In this document: positions 1 through 8,651 of the stretch, in pieces | Layout: every line of letters begins with the position of its first letter | How positions within the stretch are numbered: the stretch's first letter is position 1 | From: Treponema sp. | GTDB lineage: Bacteria; Spirochaetota; Spirochaetia; Treponematales; Treponemataceae | NCBI GenBank assembly: GCA_024402635.1 | Contig: JAKSTJ010000001.1 | Coordinates: 35,875 to 99,874, forward strand | Length of the DNA: 64,000 nt | Reading direction: 5' to 3' | Translations under genes and position numbers: made by a program | Notes under the pieces: model-generated | Told to the model about the DNA's origin: nothing | What the model saw: the letters and a program-made list of their open reading frames with translations, nothing else | Databases searched by the model: none

Positions 1-2156
1 TTAGAAAATTAATCAAAGAAGGAAAAGTTATGGAAGCTCAGGAATTGGGTTTTCAAACTTTAAGTGGAACTTGTTTTAATGAAAGGGTTTATCAGACAGC
101 AGGTGAGTTCCGGCTTGATTTTTTTGAAGAAGATAATTATGGAATTGAATGTGGATTTCCTCTTAATCACAAAACAAAACAGGTTTATCTTGACACTTAC
201 AAATGTATTCTGGATTTAGAAAAGGCCTGCACTATAATTTCTTATGAAAACGAAAAAGGTGTTAAATTTACAAGAAAAACCTGGATTTCTGCAGCTGATA
301 ATCTTCTTTTTATGAAAGTTTCTGCTTCTGAAAAAGGACAGATTAGTTTCAGAGGTTATTTGGACAGGGGAATTTGGGTAGATTCAATTTATTCTGAAAA
401 CAGAGCAATTTATCTTGAAGATGGTCACGGTATTCCTTTCTGTGCAGGAGTTGGTGCTGTTACAGAAGGTGGAGAATTTCAAACAACAGGTTTCTGTTTA
501 ACTGGAAAAAATTGTGATTCAGTTTTATTTATTATTGATATTCAGGCTTTTAAGTGGGATGGAAAACTTATAGATAAAAATCAATATAATAAACTTATAG
601 AAAAAAATACATGGACATCTGAATGTAAAACTAATCTTTCGAAAATGATTAAAGCCGTTGAAAAAACAGGGATTGAATCTATTTGTAATGATTTGTTTAA
701 TCGTCATCTGGAAGATTATTCTGCATATTTTAATGAAATGTCTTTGTCTTTAGGAAATCATAAATCTGAAAACGAAGAAATTTCAACTCCTGAATTATTA
801 AAAAATGTTTCTGGAGATAACACAGATTTAATTGAACTTTATGCAAATTTTGACCGTTATCTTTTGATTTCCGGTAGCAGAAAACCAGGAAAACTTCCTT
901 TAACTTTACAGGGATTGTGGAACTGTTATATGGATCCACCTTGGGGAAGTAAATATACTGTTAATATTAATACAGAAATGAATTACTGGCCGGTAAATCT
1001 TGCTGGTTTAGAAGAATGTGAAATTCCCTTATTTAATTTGCTGGAAAGAGCTTTTGAACATGGAAAAATTACTGCAAAAAAAATGTATGGTTGCAGTGGT
1101 TATGTAATTCATCATAATCTGGATTTTTGGGGTGACACAGCGCCTCAGGATAACTGGTTACCTGGAACTTATTGGGTTTTAGGTGCAGCATGGCTTTCTA
1201 CTCATATTTACGAACATTATGAATATACAATGGACGAAAAGTTTCTTGCCAGATATTACTATTTGATGCATGAAGCTTGCCGTTTTTTTGTAGATTTTTT
1301 ACAACCTTCCGATTTGATTTCTCCAGATGGTGAACCTTATTTAGTAATAAATCCTTCTGTTTCTCCAGAAAATTCTTATGTAACAAAGGCTGGTCAAACA
1401 GGAGCATTTTCTGAAGGCTGCGAAATGGATAATATGATTCTTGAACATTTATTCAAGAGTTGTCTTCAGGCAAAAATGATTCTGGGAGAAAAGGCAAAAG
1501 ATAAAAACGGTCATAAATATCTGGGTGCCGAATTTGAACAGTTTCAGTATGTGTTAAAACATCTTAAAGCACCTGAATTGAATAAAGATGGCTCGTTAAT
1601 GGAATGGAATATAGAAGTTCCTGAAGTAGAACCTGGCCACAGACATGTAAGTCATTTATATGGTTTATATCCAGGTCATACAATTACATTGGAAAAAACT
1701 CCGGAACTGGCAGAGGCTTGTAAAAAAACTCTGGAAAAACGTCTTTCAAATGGTGGAGGGCATACAGGATGGAGTCAGGCATGGATTATTAATTTCAGAG
1801 CACAACTTCAGCAGGGAAATCTGGCATTGGAAGCTGTAGAAAAGATTCTTAAAAATTCTACCTTGCCAAACCTTTTAGATAATCATCCTCCTTTCCAGAT
1901 TGATGGTAATTTTGGTGCTCTTGCAGCAATTATTAGAATGATTGTACAAAGTGAAATTGGTGAAGACGGTAATATACATGTAAAATTGCTTCCTGCTTTG
2001 CCTGAAAATAAAGCATGGCAGTCTGGAAGTATTCATGGTGTTAAAATTAAAGGTGGTTATAAACTGGATTTAATCTGGCGTGAGGGGAAGATTATTGCAG
2101 TAAATTATACAGCCGGTCCAAAGACCTTAAAACACGCAATTATTGTTGATAAATAA
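1..2156 (+). CDS. GH95 alpha-L-fucosidase, 5' end cut by window edge
   Basis: Glycoside hydrolase family 95 enzyme, which releases alpha-1,2-linked L-fucose from glycans by inversion. The reading frame is open to the window edge. The first visible ATG is at 30, but the codons before it encode KLIKEGKV, which fits the family's N-terminal domain, so the real start lies upstream and the signal peptide cannot be judged. Counting from that ATG, the three family signatures are intact: NINTEMNYWP around N312/N314, PSVSPEN with E447, and QIDGNFG with D625. These match the two Asn, the acid Glu and the Asp of the characterised bifidobacterial enzyme. The C-terminal beta domain is complete and ends at 2156. 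A LacI-type palindrome lies just downstream, consistent with a carbohydrate locus. Substrate specificity (fucose or galactose) is inferred from family only. Confidence 0.93.
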   Translation, partial: RKLIKEGKVMEAQELGFQTLSGTCFNERVYQTAGEFRLDFFEEDNYGIECGFPLNHKTKQVYLDTYKCILDLEKACTIISYENEKGVKFTRKTWISAADNLLFMKVSASEKGQISFRGYLDRGIWVDSIYSENRAIYLEDGHGIPFCAGVGAVTEGGEFQTTGFCLTGKNCDSVLFIIDIQAFKWDGKLIDKNQYNKLIEKNTWTSECKTNLSKMIKAVEKTGIESICNDLFNRHLEDYSAYFNEMSLSLGNHKSENEEISTPELLKNVSGDNTDLIELYANFDRYLLISGSRKPGKLPLTLQGLWNCYMDPPWGSKYTVNINTEMNYWPVNLAGLEECEIPLFNLLERAFEHGKITAKKMYGCSGYVIHHNLDFWGDTAPQDNWLPGTYWVLGAAWLSTHIYEHYEYTMDEKFLARYYYLMHEACRFFVDFLQPSDLISPDGEPYLVINPSVSPENSYVTKAGQTGAFSEGCEMDNMILEHLFKSCLQAKMILGEKAKDKNGHKYLGAEFEQFQYVLKHLKAPELNKDGSLMEWNIEVPEVEPGHRHVSHLYGLYPGHTITLEKTPELAEACKKTLEKRLSNGGGHTGWSQAWIINFRAQLQQGNLALEAVEKILKNSTLPNLLDNHPPFQIDGNFGALAAIIRMIVQSEIGEDGNIHVKLLPALPENKAWQSGSIHGVKIKGGYKLDLIWREGKIIAVNYTAGPKTLKHAIIVDK

Positions 2157-2199
2157 AAAATGATTGAAAAATGAAAATTAAAGGCCATGGTTATTTTTA

Positions 2200-2213
2200 G
2201 TTAATCGATTAAC
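2200..2213. promoter_or_regulatory. LacI-family operator-like palindrome
   Basis: GTTAATCGATTAAC is a perfect 14-bp palindrome with a central CG, the classic form of LacI-family operators. It sits 54 bp upstream of the -35 of the next gene. A second inverted repeat, AAATAAC with GTTATTT, follows at 2216-2234. No LacI-family gene is visible in the window, so the regulator is inferred. Confidence 0.45.
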
Positions 2214-2266
2214 CTAAATAACAAATAGTTATTTAAGGAAAATTACCTAATTTATATTAAAAAAAC

Positions 2267-2294
2267 TTGTTTTTTCCTAAAAGTAGTTTAGAAT
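2267..2294 (+). promoter_or_regulatory. Promoter of the 2329 lipoprotein gene
   Basis: TTGTTT (2267-2272) and TAGAAT (2289-2294) are separated by 16 bp. A strong ribosome site TAGGAGG at 2317-2323 and the ATG at 2329 follow at normal spacing. Confidence 0.5.
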
Positions 2295-2328
2295 TAAAAT
2301 ATCTAAAAAAGTTCTTTAGGAGGAACAA

Positions 2329-3243
2329 ATGAAAAAATTATTAAGTGCTGCAGTTGCAGTATTGGCTTTGGCTATGGCTTTTGTTGGATGTAATAATACT
2401 CCAGAAGGTCCTAAGGTTGTTGAATATTCTGTAGAAAAATTTCCATTAGAATTTACAGAAAACGTTTATGATGGCGGTGCTAACTATCAGTTGGTTACAG
2501 CTTCTATTCTTCCTGCAACATATAAAGCTGTAGCAGGAGATACAGTAAAGATTCATTTTGAAGGTGTTAGTGATATTGATATTCCTTCTTTAAAAATGAA
2601 TTTAGTTGATAATACTGCAGCAGCTGGTTACTGGTTAACTCTTGGTAATGAAACAGTTGTTGGTGAAAACATTGTTGCAGGTGAAGATTTTGAATTTGAT
2701 GTAGAATATACAGTTGTTACAAGTGCTAAAGGTACTGGTGCTGATTCTCACAAAGTTCAGTTATATTATGAATATGATGTAGGTGGAGCAGCAACAATTT
2801 ATGAACCTGGAACAGATGTAAATAACGTTGGTGTTCTTCCAAAAGAACTTCTTGATGCACCATCAACTGGAAATGTTAATGCAGGTAAAATTGCAGATTT
2901 AGACGCTCTTGCTGCAACTTATAATACTGTAACAATTAAAATTAAAAATACTGCTGATGGAGATCGTACAGGTTGGGGTGTTATAAAAATGCTTGTATCT
3001 GATGCAGAAAATCCTTATAAATGGCACGATCCAATTTTAGGAGAAGGTGAATATGGAATGCTTCCACCTCCTTCTCCATTTGGATCAGGTGACGAATATG
3101 AATATGAATATTCTTTATCATCAATAATTGATGCCTTAAAAGAAGCCGCAGGTTCATGTACATTATCTCACCAGTGGACAATTCAGCTTCAGAATGGTGC
3201 AGAACTTGAATCTATTCTTCTTACTGCAGTAGATCCTGCTTAA
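2329..3243 (+). CDS. Lipoprotein of unknown function
   Basis: 304-residue protein with a lipoprotein signal peptide; the lipobox ends FVGC with the modified Cys at about residue 21. The mature part is acidic, rich in Thr, Ala and Gly and predicted mostly beta, with a Pro-rich PPPSPFG stretch near residue 245. I recognise no domain. It has its own promoter, a strong AGGAGG ribosome site and a terminator, so it is a single-gene unit. The LacI-type palindrome between it and the GH95 gene suggests carbohydrate control and a possible role as a surface glycan-binding protein, but that rests on context only. Confidence 0.8.
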   Translation: MKKLLSAAVAVLALAMAFVGCNNTPEGPKVVEYSVEKFPLEFTENVYDGGANYQLVTASILPATYKAVAGDTVKIHFEGVSDIDIPSLKMNLVDNTAAAGYWLTLGNETVVGENIVAGEDFEFDVEYTVVTSAKGTGADSHKVQLYYEYDVGGAATIYEPGTDVNNVGVLPKELLDAPSTGNVNAGKIADLDALAATYNTVTIKIKNTADGDRTGWGVIKMLVSDAENPYKWHDPILGEGEYGMLPPPSPFGSGDEYEYEYSLSSIIDALKEAAGSCTLSHQWTIQLQNGAELESILLTAVDPA

Positions 3244-3274
3244 TAATTTGTTTCTTTTGTTATTGTGGTAATAC

Positions 3275-3310
3275 AAAATCCTGTTGATTAATTTCAGCGG
3301 GATTTTTTTT
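3275..3310 (+). terminator. Intrinsic terminator of the 2329 gene
   Basis: AAATCC pairs with GGATTT across a loop of about 17 nt, followed by eight T. Confidence 0.75.
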
Positions 3311-3321
3311 GTTAACGGGGA

Positions 3322-3406
3322 GTTGCGGGGTGTCCCCGCAGAGAGGGTAGCGAAAAGAACAAAAGTTTTCTTTTGGGCTTTGGAGCGCAGGGGGAGACTT
3401 CCCCCT
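3322..3406. repeat. GC-rich dispersed palindromic repeat, intergenic copy
   Basis: This stretch is GC-rich in a very AT-rich setting. It has three hairpins: GCGGGG/CCCCGC, CAAAAG/CTTTTG and AGGGGGA/TCCCCCT. Both ends match a second copy at 12803-12888 inside murI: the shared left block runs GTTGCGGG..CCCGCAGAG.GGGT and the shared right block CTTTG.AG..CAGGGGGAG.CTT.CCCC. The middle differs between copies. It looks like a mobile palindromic element. Confidence 0.7.
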
Positions 3407-3419
3407 TCTTTATTAAAAA

Positions 3420-3428
3420 TGGTATAAT
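3420..3428 (+). promoter_or_regulatory. Extended -10 element, leaderless start
   Basis: TGGTATAAT is an extended -10 box. It ends six nt before the ATG at 3435, so transcription should begin at or next to the start codon. No ribosome site is present and no -35 is recognisable. Confidence 0.45.
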
Positions 3429-3434
3429 AACTTT

Positions 3435-4352
3435 ATGAATCATAAATCTTTTGTTTTTTTTGACTGTGAATGTGCCAATACTTTTGAAGGTGTTGGAAAA
3501 ATCTGTTCCCTTGGTTATGTAATTTGCGATGATGAATTAAATGTTATTGAATCTGAAGATGTTGTAATGAATCCTGAATGTGAATTTGACTGGTATTTGT
3601 TCAGTGGAAAAGGGGATTGTCAGCTTGCATATTCAAAAGATTATTTTAGAATTAAACCAAACTGGGAAGCATATCATAAAGATATTAAAAAACTTTTAAC
3701 TACAGGTAATCGTTTTATTGCGGGTTTTGCGGTTGGAAATGATGTTGGTTTTGTAAATTCTGCCTGTGAAAGATATCAGAAAGATTATATTCAGTTCAGA
3801 GCTTTTGACGTAGAGAAATTATTGAACAAGGCTTATGGTCAGAAAAAAAAACTTAAGGAATGGGCTGAATTTATGGGTGTAAATCTTGTAAAGTTTCAGA
3901 GTCATAAATCCGTTGATGATGCAATGATGACTATGCTTTGTTTAAAATCTTATTGTATGAAAACTGGAAAATCAGCAGAACAGGTTCTTACTGAAAATAA
4001 AGATATGTATGTTTCTAACGAACAGATTTTACAGCAGGCAGAAGAACGGGCATATCGAAAAGAAATGACTGAAAAAATCAAACGTCTTTATAATAAAAAA
4101 TCTCCAAAGCCAAGTTTTAAAACTGTTGTTGGTGAATATTTTGAAATTGACGGTAAAATTTTAAAAGATGTGGATTTTGCTTTTGAACTTGTAAAACAGA
4201 TTTACGATAATGGTGGTATAGTCTGTGAACGGATTAATGGTAAAGGTTCAGTTATCTTTGAAGAACTTCCTAATAAAGAAGTTGTTTCTAAAATCCAAAA
4301 ACGTAATTTAAAGATTATTACTTTAGATGAACTTCAGGAAAAATTAAAATAA
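3435..4352 (+). CDS. DEDDh 3'-5' exonuclease with C-terminal BRCT-like domain
   Basis: 305 residues. The N-terminal half is a DnaQ-type DEDDh exonuclease domain: D10 and E12 in FFDCEC, D103 in GNDVGF, and H157/D162 in SHKSVDDA fill all the metal-ligand positions. Residues about 215-305 (after KPSFKTVVGE) have the length and pattern of a BRCT domain, ending IITLDELQEKL. DnaQ-like exonucleases with BRCT domains are known from DNA polymerase III epsilon relatives, so a role in DNA repair or proofreading is likely. The gene stands alone. It has no ribosome site; an extended -10 sits directly in front of the ATG, so it is probably a leaderless message. Confidence 0.8.
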   Translation: MNHKSFVFFDCECANTFEGVGKICSLGYVICDDELNVIESEDVVMNPECEFDWYLFSGKGDCQLAYSKDYFRIKPNWEAYHKDIKKLLTTGNRFIAGFAVGNDVGFVNSACERYQKDYIQFRAFDVEKLLNKAYGQKKKLKEWAEFMGVNLVKFQSHKSVDDAMMTMLCLKSYCMKTGKSAEQVLTENKDMYVSNEQILQQAEERAYRKEMTEKIKRLYNKKSPKPSFKTVVGEYFEIDGKILKDVDFAFELVKQIYDNGGIVCERINGKGSVIFEELPNKEVVSKIQKRNLKIITLDELQEKLK

Positions 4353-4439
4353 TATTCTGTAACATTTTTATAGTGGCTTTGTTTGTTTGGGTAGAATCTT
4401 CCCTGAGAAGATATTCTTTCAGTATGAAAGGAGGCTATT

Positions 4440-4796
4440 ATGAAAAAGATCAGAAGATTTTTGTTTGCTTTGATTTTTCCTGTATTTGTGATTTCTTGTT
4501 CCCAAATGCAGATTGACTTTGGTGAAATTGGCATTCGTCTTCCTTATGATTCAAAGGATTCCTCTCTGGATTACTATGTAACAATTAGTGGTGTTAATCA
4601 GAATTATTATAAATTAATTACTGGAAGCAGCGGCGATACTTTTATTGTTGATGATCTGGATTCTGGTAAATATGAAATTGTTTACAATGCTTACGATCCT
4701 GAATCTGGTGAAGAAGTTTATTATGGTGATACAACTGCCAGAGTGTATGTTGGTATTATTTCCCCTGTTGCCATAGAATTAAATGCTGTAAATTAA
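4440..4796 (+). CDS. Small lipoprotein of unknown function
   Basis: 118 residues with a lipoprotein signal ending VISC (Cys about residue 20). The mature 98 residues are acidic and look like one beta-sandwich domain; the pattern DDLDSGKYEIVYNAYD resembles strand-turn-strand segments of carboxypeptidase-regulatory or Ig-like folds, but no family is certain. The ribosome site AAAGGAGG lies 5 nt before the ATG. A TAGAAT box at 4392-4397 may be its -10. Confidence 0.75.
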   Translation: MKKIRRFLFALIFPVFVISCSQMQIDFGEIGIRLPYDSKDSSLDYYVTISGVNQNYYKLITGSSGDTFIVDDLDSGKYEIVYNAYDPESGEEVYYGDTTARVYVGIISPVAIELNAVN

Positions 4797-4834
4797 ACTG
4801 TGCTTTGTTGTAATATAAATAACCTGACAATTAA

Positions 4835-4863
4835 TTGCTATTTCTTCTGAATTACATTAAAAT
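4835..4863 (+). promoter_or_regulatory. Promoter of thrA
   Basis: TTGCTA (4835-4840) and TAAAAT (4858-4863) are separated by exactly 17 bp. The transcript would carry a leader of about 95 nt before thrA. I looked for a Thr/Ile-rich leader peptide or T-box there and found neither. Confidence 0.6.
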
Positions 4864-4963
4864 AGTAAGTCAATTGTTATTGAAAAACTAACTACTGACT
4901 CCTTATTTTAGGATGCTCGCTCGGAATATCGGGGAAATTGCAGTATTTAGTTGAGGTTGTTAT

Positions 4964-7465
4964 ATGATTACTTTAAAATTTGGCGGCACTTCTATGGCCA
5001 ACGCCCGCCGTATCCTGGCTTCTTCCGAAATTATTATTAATCGTGCAAAAGAAGATCGCATTAGTGTTGTTGTTAGTGCATGTGCTGGAGTTTCTAATAA
5101 TCTTCAGTCTGCAATTGATGCAACTACAAACGGAATTAGTGGTGCTAACTACGTAACAGACTTACGCAATACACACAATGAAATTTGTCTTGAACTTCAG
5201 TCAAAGCTTCCTGGTTTTGATGCAGAAAAGACAATGGCTAAAATTGAACCAAACTTTGTTGAATTGGAAAAACTTCTTGCAGGCTGTGTAAGCTTTGGAG
5301 AATGTCCAGATACAGTTCACTGCCGTATTATGGGTATGGGGGAATTGCTTTCTGCTCCAATTATGGAATCTGTTCTTCTTGCTAAAAAACAGTCGGTAAT
5401 TTTTCTTGATTCACGCAAATTTGTATATACAAACAGTAATCAGAAAGAAGGTGAAGCTGATTATGCTTTATGTAACGAAGCTTGTGCTCCTTTCCGTGAT
5501 GGTGCTAGTCCTACTCAGACTCGTATTCTTTTATTCCCAGGATTTATTTGTACTTATAAACCAAATGCAGAAGCTAAACCTGTAATGGGACTTTTGGGTC
5601 GTAATGGTTCAGACTTCTCTGCTGCAATTATTGGTTCTTCTCTTCGTGCAAAAAGAGTTGAATTCTGGACTGATGTAGACGGTGTTTATACTGCAGACCC
5701 TCGTGTTGTAAAAGATGCAATTCTTGTTGATGATATGACTTATGAAGAATCAATGGAACTTTCATTCTTTGGTTCAAAAGTTCTTCATCCAAAAACTATT
5801 GCTCCTCTTCAGGCAAAAGGTATTGAAGCCTGGAGTTTGAACAGTCACAATCCAAGTGCAAGAGGAACTCGTATTGGTAAAGGTCCTTTTGAAAGCCGTG
5901 CTAAATCAAGCATTTGTGGTATTTCTTCACTTAAACGTGTTGCTTTGATTTCTGTTGGCGGTTCTTTAATGCGTGGTCGTTCTGGAATGGCATCTAAAAT
6001 TTTCTCTGCTGTTTCTAGCGCTGGAGTTTCTATCCTTTTGATTACTCAGTCATCTTCTGAATATACAATTTCTTTCTGTGTAAAAGATGACGAAGCTGCA
6101 AAAGTAAAAGAAGCTGTAGAAAAGAAATTTGAACTTGAAATCCGTGAAAAACTTATTGATGAAGTTGAAGTTCGTCATGATTGTGCAATTGTTTCTGTTG
6201 TTGGTGACGGTATGATTGCTAACCGAGGAGTTGCTTCTAAGTTCTTCAATGCTCTTTCTTCTCAGGATATTAATATTCTTGCAATTGCCCAGGGATCTAA
6301 TGAACGCTGTATTTCTGCAGTAATTGAAAACGAATTTGCTGATACAGCTGTTCGCGCAGTTCATCAGTTCTTCTTCCACACTGCACAGACAATTGAAGTA
6401 TTTGCATTTGGTGCAGGAACAATTGGTGGAACAATGATTGACCAGATTCGTGATCAGAGAGAAAAACTTCTTAAAGAAAACGTTGATATTAAGGTTCTTG
6501 CAATTACAACTATTGACGGTATGATTTTGAATGAAGAAGGAATTGACCTTTCTAACTGGCGTGATCAGATGAAAAAGCCAGACTTCCCATTTGGACCACA
6601 GAATGTTGATGACATTATTAAATTTGTAAAAGAAAAGAAACCTTTGAATCCTGTATTTGTTGATTGTACTGCTTCTTACGATTTACCAGAACGCTATCTG
6701 GACATTATTAACGCTGGTATGAGCATTGCAACTCCAAATAAACGTGCAAACTCAATGGATATTAATTTCTACCATGAATTGCGTCGTACTGCAAATAAAA
6801 TGAACCGTCGTTTCTTGTATGAAACAAACGTAGGTGCTGGTCTTCCAATTATTGATACTTTACAGAACCTTTATAAATCTGGTGATAAACTTGAAAGCTT
6901 TAACGGAATTATGTCTGGTTCTCTTTCTTACATCTTTGGTAAATTGGATGAAGGTGTTAAATTCAGTCAGGCTGTAAAAGAAGCAAAAGAACTTCGTTAT
7001 ACTGAACCAGATCCTCGTGATGATTTGGAAGGTAAAGATGTTGCTCGTAAAGCTTTAATTATTGCCCGTGAATCTGGATACGATATTGAACTTACTGACA
7101 TTGAAATGTTTAAAGTATTCCCAGACAGCTTTGATGCAAGTGGAACTGTAGATGAATTTATGGCTAAACTTCCTGAAGTTGATGAATACTTTGAAAAGAA
7201 AATGGCTGATCTTAAGAAAAAGAACATGGTTCTTCGTATGGGTGCCACAATTAAAGATGGAAAAGCAAGTGTGGGTATGATGGAAGTTCCTGTAACTGAT
7301 CCATTATATTCTGTACGTGGTGGTGAAAACGCTTTTGTATTCTACACAGAACGCTACAAACCTATTCCATTAACTGTTCGTGGATATGGTGCAGGTGCTG
7401 GAGTTACAGCTGCCGGTGTATTCGGTGATATTTTAAGAACTGTTTCGTTTAATCCTGAACGTTAA
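4964..7465 (+). CDS. thrA: Bifunctional aspartokinase / homoserine dehydrogenase
   Basis: 833 residues, the usual size of ThrA. It catalyses the first and third steps from aspartate to threonine, methionine and isoleucine. The aspartokinase domain starts with the KFGGTS signature at residues 5-10. Two ACT domains lie at about 325-470 (ISVGGSLMRGRSGMASKIF and VSVVGDGMIANRGVASKFF). The homoserine dehydrogenase half begins with the Rossmann motif FGAGTIGG near 478 and carries GIMSGSLSYIFG and TEPDPRDDLEGKDVARK, which hold the substrate-binding and catalytic acidic and Lys residues. The ribosome site GAGG lies 7 nt before the ATG. Codon choice is tighter than in the neighbouring lipoproteins, as expected for a well-expressed gene. 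Threonine feedback through the ACT domains is known for the family. Confidence 0.97.
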   Translation: MITLKFGGTSMANARRILASSEIIINRAKEDRISVVVSACAGVSNNLQSAIDATTNGISGANYVTDLRNTHNEICLELQSKLPGFDAEKTMAKIEPNFVELEKLLAGCVSFGECPDTVHCRIMGMGELLSAPIMESVLLAKKQSVIFLDSRKFVYTNSNQKEGEADYALCNEACAPFRDGASPTQTRILLFPGFICTYKPNAEAKPVMGLLGRNGSDFSAAIIGSSLRAKRVEFWTDVDGVYTADPRVVKDAILVDDMTYEESMELSFFGSKVLHPKTIAPLQAKGIEAWSLNSHNPSARGTRIGKGPFESRAKSSICGISSLKRVALISVGGSLMRGRSGMASKIFSAVSSAGVSILLITQSSSEYTISFCVKDDEAAKVKEAVEKKFELEIREKLIDEVEVRHDCAIVSVVGDGMIANRGVASKFFNALSSQDINILAIAQGSNERCISAVIENEFADTAVRAVHQFFFHTAQTIEVFAFGAGTIGGTMIDQIRDQREKLLKENVDIKVLAITTIDGMILNEEGIDLSNWRDQMKKPDFPFGPQNVDDIIKFVKEKKPLNPVFVDCTASYDLPERYLDIINAGMSIATPNKRANSMDINFYHELRRTANKMNRRFLYETNVGAGLPIIDTLQNLYKSGDKLESFNGIMSGSLSYIFGKLDEGVKFSQAVKEAKELRYTEPDPRDDLEGKDVARKALIIARESGYDIELTDIEMFKVFPDSFDASGTVDEFMAKLPEVDEYFEKKMADLKKKNMVLRMGATIKDGKASVGMMEVPVTDPLYSVRGGENAFVFYTERYKPIPLTVRGYGAGAGVTAAGVFGDILRTVSFNPER

Positions 7466-7472
7466 TGTGTAA

Positions 7473-7486
7473 GGCCACTGGTGGCC
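7473..7486. repeat. Perfect 14-bp GC-rich palindrome
   Basis: GGCCACTGGTGGCC lies 8 nt after the thrA stop. Its CTGG core resembles the loops of the hairpins at 35042 and 35126, but the match is too short to prove kinship. Confidence 0.5.
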
Positions 7487-7507
7487 GGTGTTAAATAGGA
7501 AACCGTT

Positions 7508-7530
7508 AAAAAAATGCGAAAGTATTTTTT
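7508..7530 (+). terminator. Intrinsic terminator of thrA
   Basis: AAAAAATGC pairs with GTATTTTTT around a GAAA tetraloop; the T-run forms the 3' side of the stem. Confidence 0.65.
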
Positions 7531-7544
7531 AGGTTATCCTTTAC

Positions 7545-7617
7545 AACCACAAATAAGTCACAGATGGGGCACAGATTGAAAATTTTATTTGTGTCTTATC
7601 TGCGTGTATTTGCGGTT
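7545..7617. repeat. 73-bp imperfect inverted repeat made of CACAGAT-like units
   Basis: The left arm reads AACCACAAATA..CACAGAT..GCACAGAT. The reverse complement of the right arm reads AACCGCAAATA..CGCAGAT..ACACAAAT. Each arm is about 31 nt and contains near-repeats of about 10 bp. It forms a long hairpin in the space before ilvH. Similar CACAGAT-type palindromes occur in many unrelated bacterial genomes (general knowledge). Confidence 0.65.
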
Positions 7618-7636
7618 AAAACTATAGAGGTTATTT

Positions 7637-8125
7637 ATGGACAAATTTGTTTTATCTGTACTTGTTGAAAACCATGCTGGTGTATTAAGCCGTGTTTCAG
7701 GATTGTTCAGCCGTCGAGGATATAATATTGATTCTTTGACTGTATGTGAAACTTATAATCCTGAACACTCTCGAATGACAATTGTTGTAAAAGGTGATGA
7801 ATACATTTTAGAGCAGATTCAGAAACAGCTTGCAAAGTTGGAAGAAGTTATTTCTATTAAGAAATGTGAAAAAGTTAATTCTTGTCAGAGAGAAATGGCT
7901 TTAATTAAAGTAAAGGCTGAGGGGGCAAATCGAGCCATTATTATAGAAACCTGCGATATTTTCAGAGCTCATATTGTTGATGTTGGAATGGAATCTGTAA
8001 TAGTTGAAGCAACTGGTAGTGAAGATAAAATCGAAAGTCTTATTCGTCTTCTTGAACCTTATGGAATTCTTGAATATGTAAAAACTGGTCTTACAGCTTT
8101 GGATAGAGGTTCCTTAGTTCTTTAA
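7637..8125 (+). CDS. ilvH: Acetolactate synthase small (regulatory) subunit
   Basis: 162 residues, typical of IlvH/IlvN. It binds the catalytic subunit IlvB/IlvI and gives valine feedback control over the first common step of branched-chain amino-acid synthesis. The N-terminal ACT domain (1-75) has the hallmark VENHAGVLSRVSGLFSRRGYN; the C-terminal domain (80-162) has the conserved ALIKV and GLTALDRG. No catalytic-subunit gene is in the window, so ilvH is separated from its partner here. The ribosome site is GAGG, 6 nt before the ATG. The hairpin repeat at 7545-7617 lies in its leader. With thrA upstream, the pair touches both ends of isoleucine synthesis. Confidence 0.94.
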   Translation: MDKFVLSVLVENHAGVLSRVSGLFSRRGYNIDSLTVCETYNPEHSRMTIVVKGDEYILEQIQKQLAKLEEVISIKKCEKVNSCQREMALIKVKAEGANRAIIIETCDIFRAHIVDVGMESVIVEATGSEDKIESLIRLLEPYGILEYVKTGLTALDRGSLVL

Positions 8126-8587
8126 TTTTTTCCAGACAAATTTTTCTACAGATTTAGAATTGTCTGAAACTTGCTGAGTATTTGCAGCCTTAAAAATATT
8201 TAATATGCACGGAAAATTTTTATTTTCTGTGCATATTTTTTTTAACTCAATTTTGGTTTGATTAAATAAATCTTTTGATATAGAGGTTTTATTAGTTGTA
8301 ATACTTTCTAATAAAATCATTTTTGATAATATAATTTTACCATCACAGGAGATTTCTACAGGAGAATAAATTTCCATTGTTTCTGAATTGACTTCTGGTA
8401 ATAAAATATTTATTTTTGTAATAGATGATGCTGTTTTTTTTAAATCAGAGAAAGTATCCGGGAGAAGAATCCATAAAGGAATTGTCTGGAAAAAAATTAT
8501 TCTTTCATTTTGCAAACGCCTGATAAGCAGTTTTTGAAAATTGATTATATTTAATTGTTGTGTCGGATGAGGAATTAAATGAATCAT
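8114..8587 (-). CDS. Hypothetical protein, possible leaderless gene
   Basis: 157 residues, mostly hydrophobic strands and basic helices with no signal peptide and no domain I recognise. Its 3' end overlaps the ilvH stop by 12 nt in convergent orientation. It otherwise fills a 480-bp space that has no other gene, and the opening MIHLIPHP is a plausible N-terminus. No ribosome site precedes it; on the minus strand a TATACT box ends 8 nt before the ATG, pointing to a leaderless transcript. The reading frame may be real but is less certain than its neighbours. Confidence 0.55.
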   Translation of the reverse strand: MIHLIPHPTQQLNIINFQKLLIRRLQNERIIFFQTIPLWILLPDTFSDLKKTASSITKINILLPEVNSETMEIYSPVEISCDGKIILSKMILLESITTNKTSISKDLFNQTKIELKKICTENKNFPCILNIFKAANTQQVSDNSKSVEKFVWKKLKN

Positions 8588-8651
8588 TTAAATATAGTAT
8601 AAACTTTTTATGATTTTTGATATAGTTATTCAACTTTGTATAGAGGAATTT

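Noticed and set aside
4864..4963. Attenuator leader peptide or T-box before thrA
   Set aside because: No short ATG-started frame with Thr/Ile codons and no T-box core were seen in the leader of about 95 nt.
6050..6379. 109-residue minus-strand frame inside thrA
   Set aside because: Its Asn/Phe/Cys-rich composition is that of an antisense shadow, and the sense frame encodes a conserved ACT domain.
8610..8651. Upstream start for the HExxH lipoprotein
   Set aside because: It would put 14 residues before the signal peptide and has no ribosome site; 8652 has GAGGA and a clean lipobox.
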